Notes: a model not told the origin generated them from the sequence alone. 64,000 bases of DNA from Prevotella sp. MGM1 (GCF_002933775.1 NZ_BEWV01000204.1:26284-90283); one strand, 5' to 3'. Counted from the first letter of the stretch, positions 44,321-52,842 are shown. Program-made: numbers and translations.

Positions 44321-44388
44321 TTTAGAGCAAATGCACATGGGATAGTAACCCTTGGATGCTCGCATACGAGTTTGAACTGGTAAAATAA
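44321..44388 (+). pseudogene. Remnant of an ASCH-like C-terminus
   Basis: The frame K-CTWDSNPWMLAYEFELVK then stop mirrors GTWKSNPWVFTYKFELEN at the end of the gene 43346-43930. No start or upstream homology remains. It is a decayed duplicate, evidence of past recombination here. Confidence 0.65.
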
Positions 44389-44395
44389 TAAAGTT

Positions 44396-44815
44396 ATGAA
44401 GAATAAGGATTATGTAACCTTTGAGTTATCCCAGTTGCTGAAGAAAAACGGATTCAGAGAACCGTGCCTTAGCCATTAAACAGCAACAGGGACGGTTTGG
44501 AGGTGCAATGATGAAGAGGATTTTAACAGCGAAAGTGAACTGAAAGTCTATTCACGTCCGGCGATGTGGCAGGTGACAAAGTGGCTGAGAGAGGTTCATG
44601 GGCTACACATAAGCATATCCACTGTAATTGGTGGCAGATGGACTTATGAACTTCAAGACTTGTGGCAAAAATCGAATATAGACGGAGAGTATAACACTCG
44701 CATACCAGAAAGAGACGGCTATCCATGTATTGACACCTACGAAGCTGCACTACATGCTGGAATAGAATCAGCATTGGAACTGATTAACAACAACGGAAAT
44801 ACCATACTGCGATAA
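44396..44815 (+). pseudogene. Phage hypothetical gene with an in-frame TAA at codon 28
   Basis: MKNKDYVTFELSQLLKKNGF then REPCLSH, a TAA at 44477-44479, and the same frame continues WRCNDEEDFNSESELKVYSR, PAMWQVTKWLREVHGLHISI to EALHAGIESALELI-like helices. Both halves belong to a common Bacteroidetes phage family of about 130 aa. So this is a single nonsense mutation, or a stop read through. A shorter product could start at the ATG at 44564. Confidence 0.7.
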
Positions 44816-44816
44816 A

Positions 44817-45413
44817 ATGGCAAAAAAAGATTGGAAGGGAGGGAAAGCCTCTGTATTCAAAACCATAGGAGCCAGTAACCACGTGGATCATGAAAGGGCT
44901 CATGCGGACTACTATGCCACAGAACCAAAGGCAACAGAATGGCTGTTGAAATTAGAAAAATTCGATGGGCCAATCCTTGAACCCGCCTGTGGAGAGGGAC
45001 ATATCTCCGATGTTTTAATCAGGGGGGGCCATTCTGTAACATCGAGAGACCTTATAGACCGAGGTTATGGAGAAGTGGCAGACTTCCTTTCCATCGACAA
45101 CCAGGAATGGAACGGAAACATTGTCACCAATCCACCATACGCCTACGCACAAGAGTTTGTGGAAAAAGCTCTCTCAATCGTACCAGACGGGAAAAAAGTG
45201 TGCATGTTTTTGAAACTGACATTCCTCGAAGGAAAAGGAAGAAAGCACTTATTCAGGACTCAGCCACCGAGCAGAGTATGGGTAAGCTGCTCGCGACTTC
45301 TATGCGCCATGAACGGAAAATTTGATGAGATAAGCGGAAGCGCCACAGCCTATGGATGGTTCGTATGGGAAAAAGGCTACAAAGGAGAGACCATTATCAA
45401 ATGGTTTAATTAG
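44817..45413 (+). CDS. Phage DNA adenine-type methyltransferase (NPPY)
   Basis: 198 aa. ILEPACGEGHISDVLIRGGH is motif I with following strand; NIVTNPPYAYAQEFVEKALS is motif IV; GKKVCMFLKLTFLEGKGRKH and YGWFVWEKGYKGETIIKWFN complete the family pattern. Probably methylates adenine in DNA. The GGH codons include a 7-G run (45022-45028), in frame. Confidence 0.8.
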   Translation: MAKKDWKGGKASVFKTIGASNHVDHERAHADYYATEPKATEWLLKLEKFDGPILEPACGEGHISDVLIRGGHSVTSRDLIDRGYGEVADFLSIDNQEWNGNIVTNPPYAYAQEFVEKALSIVPDGKKVCMFLKLTFLEGKGRKHLFRTQPPSRVWVSCSRLLCAMNGKFDEISGSATAYGWFVWEKGYKGETIIKWFN

Positions 45414-45423
45414 AAAACAATCC

Positions 45424-45680
45424 ATGACAGGAAAAGTACGACATTTCAAAGCGACAAGACCCTTACTCACTACTTCTGTCCGGGGGGGGGGCAAATGTGG
45501 CTATTGATACGCCAAGCCACAGAAAAAGGCTATATAGAATGTTGCGACAAAGGTGTTTTCGATATAGCCTACCCCAATTCCGAGTTGCGCAGAGCGAGGG
45601 TAAAGGATGATGGAAAGAGCGCATCCGCACTCATGGCTGGAGAACCTTCGCAATGCGTGTTTGTAGAATACGAAATATAA
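45424..45680 (+). CDS. Orphan TRD-like gene, split by G10 tract
   Basis: ATG at 45424: TGKVRHFKATRPLLTTSVRG into a G10 tract (45482-45491), after which the frame stops at once. With G11 or G8 it joins QMWLLIRQATEKGYIECCDK, FDIAYPNSELRRARVKDDGK, SASALMAGEPSQCVFVEYEI (84-85 aa). IRQATEKGYIEC, then YPNS-x-x-RRARV-x-x-x-GK, is a block I associate with recognition regions of phage cytosine-5 methyltransferases. The tail matches the 27.9-31.5 kb array. Confidence 0.65.
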
Positions 45681-45689
45681 CAAAAAACA

Positions 45690-46502
45690 ATGGAAATAGA
45701 ACCCAACCATATCTACCTTGGTGATTGCCTCGAAGTCATGGCAGGCATGAAAAATGGAAGCGTGGATGCCATCATCTGCGATCTGCCATACGAGGTACTG
45801 CACAAGAACAACCCACATGCCAAATGGGATAAAATGTTACCACTGGATAAACTGTGGGAACAATACGAACGTATCATCAAGGAAGATGGAGCCATTATCT
45901 TGTTCGGGCAAGGTATGTTTACTGCCAAACTTATGACGAGCAATCCGAAAATGTGGCGGTACAATCTGGTATGGGACAAAATGCGAAGTACTGGGTTTCT
46001 GAATGCCAACAGGATGCCATTGCGTTGCCATGAAGTGATAAGCGTGTTTTACAAACAGATGCCAGTATATCACCCCCAGATGATGATAGGCGACTGCAAC
46101 CATTCAAGAGGAAGACAAGAATGGGAACAGACGAACAACTGCTACGGGCAATACAAAACCGGCAGGACAGACGACTACGACAAGAAAATAAAAAAGGTAG
46201 TACCTACCAGACCGAATGAAAAATTCCCCACCAGCATTATCCGTATAGCAAAGGAACATGAGACCACCGTATTTCATCCGACACAGAAACCCATAGACCT
46301 GATAAGATACCTGATAAGGACCTATACAGACAAGGGAGATGTAGTATTAGACAATACGATGGGAAGTGGAACAACCTGCATAGGCTGCATCATGGAAAAC
46401 CGACGATATATCGGCATCGAAAAAGACATGAAGTATTTTGAAGTAGCGAAAAAGCGGATAGAAGCACAAAAGAGACAATATAAATTGGAATTAGATATAT
46501 GA
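45690..46502 (+). CDS. Beta-class DNA methyltransferase (N6-A or N4-C)
   Basis: 270 aa. IYLGDCLEVMAGMKNGSVDA and ICDLPYEV (motif IV, DLPY) come first, and motif I (VVLDNTMGSGTTCIGC) is near the C-terminus, the order of the beta class. FHPTQKPIDLIRYLIRTYTD is the typical motif X region. Expected to methylate adenine N6 or cytosine N4 in phage DNA, probably to evade restriction. Confidence 0.88.
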   Translation: MEIEPNHIYLGDCLEVMAGMKNGSVDAIICDLPYEVLHKNNPHAKWDKMLPLDKLWEQYERIIKEDGAIILFGQGMFTAKLMTSNPKMWRYNLVWDKMRSTGFLNANRMPLRCHEVISVFYKQMPVYHPQMMIGDCNHSRGRQEWEQTNNCYGQYKTGRTDDYDKKIKKVVPTRPNEKFPTSIIRIAKEHETTVFHPTQKPIDLIRYLIRTYTDKGDVVLDNTMGSGTTCIGCIMENRRYIGIEKDMKYFEVAKKRIEAQKRQYKLELDI

Positions 46503-47657
46503 AAACAAATATAACCTTGGAAGAAGCTATGGAACGTGCTACTGGTAGATTACGCAGGAAGATGGAATACTCCATTTCCTTGCTGCGTAAAGCGGAACGA
46601 ATTGCACAATCCTATGACAAAGAGAACGGTTTTTACCTCGCCTTCAGCGGAGGTAAAGACAGCCAGACACTCTTCCATATCACCGAACTGGCAGGTGTAA
46701 AATTCCAGGCACACATGAGCCTGACGAGCGTGGATCCACCAGATGTGATACGTTTCGTGAAGCGGAACTACCCAGAAGTAGAACTTATCGCCCCTAAAAA
46801 AAGCATCTATGCAGTAGCGGTAGAAAAACAGATACTGCCCACCATGAGAGTAAGATGGTGCTGTAACGAATACAAAGAGGGTGCCGGAGCAGGGAAAGTA
46901 ACACTCATCGGCATACGGCACGAGGAAAGTAGCCGCAGAAAAGCACGCAAGGAAGTGGAAATATCGAGCAAAAAGTTCAGCGGGACACTGGAAGGACTTG
47001 ATGTGTATAGGGCAAAACAGAAAAAGAAGACACATTCTAAAGAAACCAATATCACCAATGCCGAAGAAGAAAGTACAGCCGGCTGCATACACGGTAAGGA
47101 AAGTCTGCTCATCTCCCCTATCATCCATTGGACGGAAAGAGATGTGTGGGAGTTCCTGAATGATGTGATGCAGGTGGCACATTGCAACCTGTATGATGAG
47201 GGGTACAGAAGGATAGGTTGCATCGGGTGCCCAATGGCAAATCTAAAACAAAAACAAAGAGAAAACCAACGTTGGCCACACGTGAAGCGCAACTGGATAA
47301 AAGCCATTATAGCCATCCGAACCGGGGGGGGTATAAGAAAGAACTCTTATCAGAAAAACATTTGGAATCCATCTGGTACGGCATCGGGAAAGAATGGACA
47401 CCCATCAACAGCAGGAAAGAGCGATGCCGGCTACATCCTACACCCAGACCCATCCCATTGGGGGGGGAAAAAAAGCGAGAAAACAGAGGATTATGGAAGG
47501 GTTTTCCGAATGCTCGTCATCTGACGGCTTGACTGACGAGCAAGAGCGGAAAATAGCCGAAAATATCTACGACTGGTGGATAAGCGGGATGTCCTACAAA
47601 AAATGGTATGCAAAAAAGTTCCTACAATACCAATTTAATTTTTCAGAAAAAGAATAA
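46499..47657 (+). CDS. PAPS reductase-like protein, frame broken at two G tracts
   Basis: YLAFSGGKDSQTLFHITELA is the PP-loop of PAPS reductase / N-type ATP pyrophosphatases; IGCIGCPMANLKQ and CCNEYKEGAG follow. As sequenced it runs to 47524 with an implausible C-terminus. Adding one G at each of two tracts (G8 at 47324-47331 and G8 at 47460-47467) gives GGYKKELLSEKHLESIWYGI and ends EQERKIAENIYDWWISGMSY, KKWYAKKFLQYQFNFSEKE (386 aa). Phage homologues may act in sulfur transfer, including DNA phosphorothioation. Confidence 0.75.
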
Positions 47658-47765
47658 CCTTTTTTATAATCACCGCAAAGAAATCCCCAAAGAGAAGAAA
47701 CATCCGTCAGGAATGTTCATAAGAATAATTGAAGATGAATAATGTAACAAGGAATGGCTTGTATT

Positions 47766-48770
47766 ATGAAAAAGATAGGACTTGTGGATGTGGACGGCCA
47801 CGCCAAGAAAAAGAAATGGGGAGCAACCATTTACCCCAACCTCGCACTGGGAAAGATCGCAAGATATTGGAAAATCCATGGAGCAATGGTCGAGTGGGCA
47901 TCCAAAATGGAACACTATGATGTCGTGTACATGTCAAAGGTCTTCAATTTCACACCTGATGACCTAAGCATCTATGATGCCAACAAAATCATCCGAGGAG
48001 GTACCGGTTACGACATCAATAGTACACTCCCGGAAGAAATAGACCGACTGCAACCAGACTATTCCATCTATCCACATGTGCCCAAAGACACTGCGTATGG
48101 TTTCCTGACCAGAGGATGCCAAAACAAATGCCCGTGGTGCGTGGTACCGAAGAAAGAAGGGCACATACGGCCATACATGGATGTGGATGAAATAGCCATC
48201 GAGGAAAGGGTGAAACTCATACTGATGGATAACAACATTTTGGCCGCAGGAGATTACTGCATGGAACAGTTAGAAAAGATTATAGAGCGAAGGTATAGGA
48301 TAGACTTTAACCAGGCACTCGATGCAAGGCTGGTGAATGATGACAATGCCCGGATGCTTGCCAGGATAAAATGGCTTGACAACCGAAGAATACGTTTCGG
48401 ATGTGACACACACGGACAAATAGCAGAATGCGAACGTGCGATGGAACTTATCAACTCATACGGGTTCAAAGGCGAGTATTTCCTTTACACAATGATTGGA
48501 GGTAAGAACGACTTTAAGGAGTGCTACGAACGCATAAATTATTGGTGGAAGCGCACATGGAAATCAAGAGCTGAGCAGAAGGGCATATACATATATCCCT
48601 ACGCGCAGCCATATAGAGACCCCAACAATCCACACCACCCTATACCACAATGGCAGAAAGACCTTGCAGGATGGGTGAACAAACGAAATCACTTCATGGC
48701 ACATTCGTTTTCAGACTTTATGCCGAGAAAAGGATTCAGATGTGAGACCTATCTGAAGAAATATCTATGA
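47766..48770 (+). CDS. Radical SAM protein with CxxxCxxC cluster
   Basis: About 334 aa from the ATG at 47766 (MKKIGLVDVDGHAKKKKWGA). GFLTRGCQNKCPWCVVPKKE holds the CxxxCxxC site after a B12-binding-like N-terminal region (ATIYPNLALGKIARYWK). Later strands (RIRFGCDTHGQI, YFLYTMIGGKNDFKEC) fit the TIM barrel. A family widely found in Bacteroidetes phages; substrate unknown. Confidence 0.85.
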   Translation: MKKIGLVDVDGHAKKKKWGATIYPNLALGKIARYWKIHGAMVEWASKMEHYDVVYMSKVFNFTPDDLSIYDANKIIRGGTGYDINSTLPEEIDRLQPDYSIYPHVPKDTAYGFLTRGCQNKCPWCVVPKKEGHIRPYMDVDEIAIEERVKLILMDNNILAAGDYCMEQLEKIIERRYRIDFNQALDARLVNDDNARMLARIKWLDNRRIRFGCDTHGQIAECERAMELINSYGFKGEYFLYTMIGGKNDFKECYERINYWWKRTWKSRAEQKGIYIYPYAQPYRDPNNPHHPIPQWQKDLAGWVNKRNHFMAHSFSDFMPRKGFRCETYLKKYL

Positions 48771-48783
48771 GATCCAACATAAT

Positions 48784-48815
48784 AAAAAGCGCATTCTATA
48801 TCCGAATACGCTTTT
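48784..48815. terminator. Bidirectional terminator between convergent units
   Basis: AAAAAGCG-x-ATTC and GAAT-x-CGCTTTT form a stem with A and T runs on opposite sides, between the convergent stops at 48770 (plus) and 48846 (minus). It can stop transcription from both directions. Confidence 0.75.
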
Positions 48816-48845
48816 ATTATTTCATCAATCAATGAATGTATGAAA

Positions 48846-49430
48846 TCATCTTTTATTGGCTTTCCTGATAAGCCTGACACCATATAAAATTCCAAACACA
48901 GAGAAGATAATACATATAAATGTAAAAACTTCACTCACCGTAGAAAAACAAGAAACATCCTTGTCCTTTGTAGCAGCAGAACTAATGGAGTCCGCATTCT
49001 GTGATTTTTCTCTCTCGTACAAAGCCTGAAACAAGGAATCGTAATGTTCCTGCATCGTAGTGTACTTATGCTGCAATAAAGTGAGTTGCTGCTGATAAAG
49101 TTGTTCCCTATTACGAGATTCCGAACGACTAATGGTACGCTGTTCATTACGTACTTCACGACCCAAAGAATCAATGTAAGAAGTGATAGTCTCCGATATG
49201 TGCTCAGAGGCAGAATCTTTACTTACCATTCTTTCCATAGAATACTGCAAGAATAAAGACAAAATGCTGTCAATACTTGTATATGATTGCCACGCACCAC
49301 TCCGGATTTCATAATGAGTAGAGTCGGAAAAAGAAGTGCTTTTCTCATTAAAATGCTCTGTTCGATGAGTGGTGGCACAGGCAGAGAACAAAACAAAGAA
49401 GACCAACACATAAAAAATGATTTTTGCCAT
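48846..49430 (-). CDS. Putative unimolecular spanin (lipoprotein with C-terminal TM)
   Basis: 194 aa. Hydrophobic signal IIFYVLVFFVLFSAC ends in a lipobox with Cys18, followed by a periplasmic helical region (QQQLTLLQHKYTTMQEHYDS). A C-terminal transmembrane helix EVFTFICIIFSVFGILYGVR follows, with a basic end. Outer-membrane lipid anchor plus inner-membrane helix is the layout of u-spanins, which fuse the two membranes at lysis. It has a late-type promoter. No endolysin or holin was recognised beside it. Confidence 0.65.
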   Translation of the reverse strand: MAKIIFYVLVFFVLFSACATTHRTEHFNEKSTSFSDSTHYEIRSGAWQSYTSIDSILSLFLQYSMERMVSKDSASEHISETITSYIDSLGREVRNEQRTISRSESRNREQLYQQQLTLLQHKYTTMQEHYDSLFQALYEREKSQNADSISSAATKDKDVSCFSTVSEVFTFICIIFSVFGILYGVRLIRKANKR

Positions 49431-49457
49431 AATAACTTATTTTTAATTTTACTATGG

Positions 49458-49494
49458 CAAAGATAGCAAAACAGATATGCAGAACGGGGACAAA
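49458..49494 (-). promoter_or_regulatory. Late-type promoter P3 (TTTGTCCCC-25-TATCTTTG)
   Basis: Minus-strand TTTG (49494-49491) with TCCCC, a 25 nt gap, then TATCTTTG (49465-49458), about 30 nt before the spanin ATG. It lies directly after the terminator of the replication initiator gene. Confidence 0.65.
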
Positions 49495-49498
49495 CTAA

Positions 49499-49521
49499 GG
49501 CCTCGGACAATATCCGAGGCC
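49499..49521 (-). terminator. Terminator after replication initiator gene
   Basis: Perfect GGCCTCGGA / TCCGAGGCC stem with a 5 nt loop, 14 nt past the initiator stop codon. It insulates the replicon from the late lysis promoter P3. Confidence 0.75.
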
Positions 49522-49534
49522 GTTTGCATTACTT

Positions 49535-51043
49535 TTAATGTTCTACACCGCGTTTGAGCACCCGACCTGCAGAACCAAGTACATCCGTCATTATCACATG
49601 AAGTTTCTTTTCCTCCTTTGGATTTTCAGTCTCCAACTTATTGTACTCATCGCACATTTCTTTTGTTGGGAACAAAATCAAAATGAAACCAAGAGAAGTA
49701 CCGAAATGACGAGCTTTGAGCAGAAACGGTTTAAGGATGCCATCATAGCGTTCCAAAATCTGTTTCCATTCTTCCGCATATTGTCCAGGTATATCCTTGG
49801 GTTCTTCCTTTTCCGGCTCAAGAATGACAGGAGAATAGTCGAACAAGGTAGGCTGCGGAACATGGATATTTTCTCTTTTCCATTTTCGCAGAATACCCAT
49901 GACATAAGAAGCCACATCATCCGGCTGCTTTCGTTCAACAATACGCCGCACATCAGTAAGCGCGAAATATATAAAATCCTGCAATTTTTCTTCCGGAATA
50001 GACTCAATTATATCACGAAGTGAATGAATAGACAAGTCCGGACACCATGATACATACGTATCAATAAAATTGTATATGCTATTGGAACGACGATCCTCTT
50101 CCGCTTTCATGTTGCCCATATCGGAGTTCTTCATTGTAAACAAAACCTCCAATGGAATGCCACGCGACTTCCCAGGTGGGAAAATAGGTTCATAATCAAA
50201 ACTGAAATTTATTTCCCCACTACGGGCCAAATCATCCATTTCCTGTTTTACAGGTTCAAGCACCAGTTTCTTGACTTTGGACCAAGAAGTATAAGGATTT
50301 TTACCATCGTTAGTCTCATAATAATACTCGTCCGTAAGACCAAGAAATTCCACGAGGTCAGTATATGGAACCTTTTTATGACCCACATCCTTAAAACGCG
50401 AGAGATAAATGTATAAGCGAGGTGTCCGCTTTTTTAGAGCAACACGCGCAATATGAGACACATGCTTCACAAATCCATGCTGCATGGTAAATATATCACG
50501 GATATTTTCAGTCAGCATTACCACACGCAGGACACCAGTACGACGCAACTCACTTTCCGTCATAGCTATTTCGATGCGCGGGAACAGCGCAGCAGCTACA
50601 TGCCGTGTTACCTTGCCTTTTGTATCAAATTTAGGATATTTCATTGTAATACGACTCAATGCAAGTGCAGCCTGCTCCAATTGTTCATAATGAGCAGGGA
50701 TAACCCCCAAATCTGCCGCAGAGAGATTAAGGTCGATGGTTTCCCGCTTCATCAATTCCGAATCGTCAAATATAGCAGGAAAAGATTTCTGTTTATGCTG
50801 TGAATCAACAGAATCAATAATACGATGCTGTAACTTCTCGATGATGCCCAAGAGAATGCGCTGCTGCATGAGTGTGAAGTCACCGGAAATTTGGGAATAC
50901 ACCACAGGATTGTAGAGCCATCGCATGTCCCTGAGTTCCGAATACATGGAGTTGGAAGACACCATCAACTTATCCTGTTTAGATGACTGTTTACCCTGTT
51001 TTTCCTTTTTACCCTTCATAGGTTTATCCTTATTTTCATTCAT
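49535..51043 (-). CDS. Rep_3/RepB-type plasmid replication initiator
   Basis: 502 aa. Residues 30-330 hold two winged-helix domains of the Rep_3 superfamily: MVSSNSMYSELRDMRWLYNP, ISGDFTLMQQRILLGIIEKL, LSRFKDVGHKKVPYTDLVEF and YTSWSKVKKLVLEPVKQEMD. The C-terminal extension is helical. It should bind the iterons just upstream and open the origin, making the element able to replicate as a plasmid. The basic N-terminal tail (KGKKEKQGKQSSKQDK) is typical of Bacteroides initiators. Confidence 0.88.
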   Translation of the reverse strand: MNENKDKPMKGKKEKQGKQSSKQDKLMVSSNSMYSELRDMRWLYNPVVYSQISGDFTLMQQRILLGIIEKLQHRIIDSVDSQHKQKSFPAIFDDSELMKRETIDLNLSAADLGVIPAHYEQLEQAALALSRITMKYPKFDTKGKVTRHVAAALFPRIEIAMTESELRRTGVLRVVMLTENIRDIFTMQHGFVKHVSHIARVALKKRTPRLYIYLSRFKDVGHKKVPYTDLVEFLGLTDEYYYETNDGKNPYTSWSKVKKLVLEPVKQEMDDLARSGEINFSFDYEPIFPPGKSRGIPLEVLFTMKNSDMGNMKAEEDRRSNSIYNFIDTYVSWCPDLSIHSLRDIIESIPEEKLQDFIYFALTDVRRIVERKQPDDVASYVMGILRKWKRENIHVPQPTLFDYSPVILEPEKEEPKDIPGQYAEEWKQILERYDGILKPFLLKARHFGTSLGFILILFPTKEMCDEYNKLETENPKEEKKLHVIMTDVLGSAGRVLKRGVEH

Positions 51044-51063
51044 AACTACAATTTACAAAAGTT

Positions 51064-51447
51064 GTTACCAAAATTAGCCGAAACAGTTACCACGTTTTAC
51101 CAAAACAGTTACCAAGATTTTCCTTCCATAAATGATAAAACCCATAAATACAGGGGGATTGAATACATAAATACACCCTATATAAATAATATATCATAAT
51201 AAAATGAAGTACTACCATTGATTATGTTGAATAAATAAGAATAACCATATATATGCTCACTTTTGGTAAAACGTGGTAACTATATTGGCAAAAAGTAGAA
51301 ATAAGAATGGAAAAGAAAGAAATGTTTTGGTAAAACATGGTAACTATCTATTATCCGCTCTCAATTCCTATATTCACCGCACATACAAGCCTACAACACC
51401 TCAGATAGCATAATTGGGTGTATTTAGTTTTGGTAAAACGTGGTAAC
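51064..51447. other. Iteron-type replication origin
   Basis: Three contiguous 22 bp units starting GTTACCA at 51064, 51086 and 51108, and three units in the opposite orientation containing TTTTGGTAAAACGTGGTAAC (or one mismatch) at 51261, 51325 and 51428. A/T-rich DNA lies between. The arrays lie immediately upstream of the initiator gene, the usual place for initiator binding and autoregulation. The last unit touches the stop of the ribbon-helix-helix gene. Confidence 0.85.
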
Positions 51448-51782
51448 TATTGTACAGGATGACGCTCAACAAACTCTGTGATGGCACGAGAAAGAATATC
51501 GCCAATAGAAGTACGCTGCCCGGCAAAGTACTTCATACGATTCAATTTCTCATAGACAGAAAGCGGAATACGTGTCTGCACATTTTTCATCGGCTCCGCG
51601 TTCATCTGCTGTGAAAATACACCCACATATTGCTGTGTGGATGAAACCATGGGATTTTCTGGTGCAGAAGTTTCAGTCTCTGTAACAACAGATCCCACCG
51701 CATTTACCTGTACCATCATCTCTTCGTGTTCCTTAGCAGCCGGAGAACCAGCAACTATACTTTTCTTCTTGTAAGATTTCAT
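51447..51782 (-). CDS. Ribbon-helix-helix DNA-binding partition partner
   Basis: 111 aa. A disordered N-terminal half is followed by VQTRIPLSVYEKLNRMKYFA and GDILSRAITEFVERH, a CopG/Arc-like beta-helix-helix fold. It follows parA by about 35 nt, so it is the likely centromere-binding partner of ParA. The disordered tail may stimulate the ParA ATPase. Confidence 0.7.
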   Translation of the reverse strand: MKSYKKKSIVAGSPAAKEHEEMMVQVNAVGSVVTETETSAPENPMVSSTQQYVGVFSQQMNAEPMKNVQTRIPLSVYEKLNRMKYFAGQRTSIGDILSRAITEFVERHPVQ

Positions 51783-51817
51783 ATTTCAGTGATTTTTAAT
51801 TTTACCATAAAAGATAT

Positions 51818-52672
51818 TCAATCGGATGGAGAAGTCGTTTCAAGCAATTCCGTAATAAAGTCGTCATAGTCGTGTGCAGCGGTACAATCCGGGGCATAAG
51901 AGAAAATGTCCTGATGCTGGAATTGGCTCTCCCCTACCTTTACGCACTGGCGTATGCGCGTGTGGAACATTTCTGCCTCATAATTATATCGCAGGAACTC
52001 TGTAGTCTCTCGTGTAAGGTTGGTACGCTCATCAGCCATGACGATGAGCAAGCCCCGCATTACCAAATCAGAGTTGAGTTTACGCTGCACATTACGATAA
52101 GCCTCTATCATACGACCGATACCATCCACAGAAAGAGAACCAAGCTGCACAGGAATGATAACACCAGATGCTGCACCAAGCGCATTGTATGTAAGTTCGG
52201 AAAGTGCCGGAGCACAGTCAATAAGTACATAATCAAAACACTCCTCTATAAGAGAACCGCCCAGGTTTTCCGCTCCGAGATACAACGCATCCATATATGA
52301 GATGTCGTTGCCAAAGAGCGAAGCCAGAACAAGTTTAGATTGCATTTGGCGATGTAAATCTGGATCGATGTCCGCAAGAGAAGTAGATGCAGGACTATAG
52401 AAAAGTCCATTGTCGCTCTTATATACTGGAAGATGATTTTTATCACCATCTCTAAGTGCGTCAGCTACAGTGGAGATGATAGACATCTGTTTTATTTTTT
52501 CCCTCCATCCGAGCAGAGATGAAAGATTGCCCTGTGGATCGAGGTCGATGCACAGAATACGAAGAGACGGGTCACGACGAAGCAGGCCGGCCGCTACGTT
52601 CTGCACAGTAGTGGTCTTTGCTACCCCACCCTTATTATTGGCAAAAGCCAAAACTTCTTTGAGTCTATTCAT
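51818..52672 (-). CDS. parA: ParA-family partition ATPase
   Basis: 284 aa. FANNKGGVAKTTTVQNVAAG is the deviant Walker A; ILCIDLDPQGNLSSLLG and DYVLIDCAPALSELTYNALG are the A' and B regions; VIIPVQLGSLSVDGIGRM completes the family. Segregates low-copy plasmids over the nucleoid. Its promoter carries the same operator-like spacer as two other phage promoters, linking partition to repressor control. Confidence 0.92.
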   Translation of the reverse strand: MNRLKEVLAFANNKGGVAKTTTVQNVAAGLLRRDPSLRILCIDLDPQGNLSSLLGWREKIKQMSIISTVADALRDGDKNHLPVYKSDNGLFYSPASTSLADIDPDLHRQMQSKLVLASLFGNDISYMDALYLGAENLGGSLIEECFDYVLIDCAPALSELTYNALGAASGVIIPVQLGSLSVDGIGRMIEAYRNVQRKLNSDLVMRGLLIVMADERTNLTRETTEFLRYNYEAEMFHTRIRQCVKVGESQFQHQDIFSYAPDCTAAHDYDDFITELLETTSPSD

Positions 52673-52693
52673 AATGATATAATTTATATGTTA

Positions 52694-52724
52694 CAAAATT
52701 AACGGTTTTAATCGGATTTACAAA
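52694..52724 (-). promoter_or_regulatory. parA promoter with AATCCGATTAAAACC element (site 3)
   Basis: Minus-strand TTTG (52724-52721), 19 nt, then TAATTTTG (52701-52694). The spacer TAAATCCGATTAAAACC is identical to that of site 1 at 14.28 kb. Confidence 0.65.
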
Positions 52725-52842
52725 ACATTCATGTATTTATTTCTTCATTTATTCATAAATTCATTGATTTATGTATGTATGAAATTCTGATTTCAAAAAA
52801 TACCCGGACACTTTTGATGCCAGGGCACACTTTTTCTCAAAA

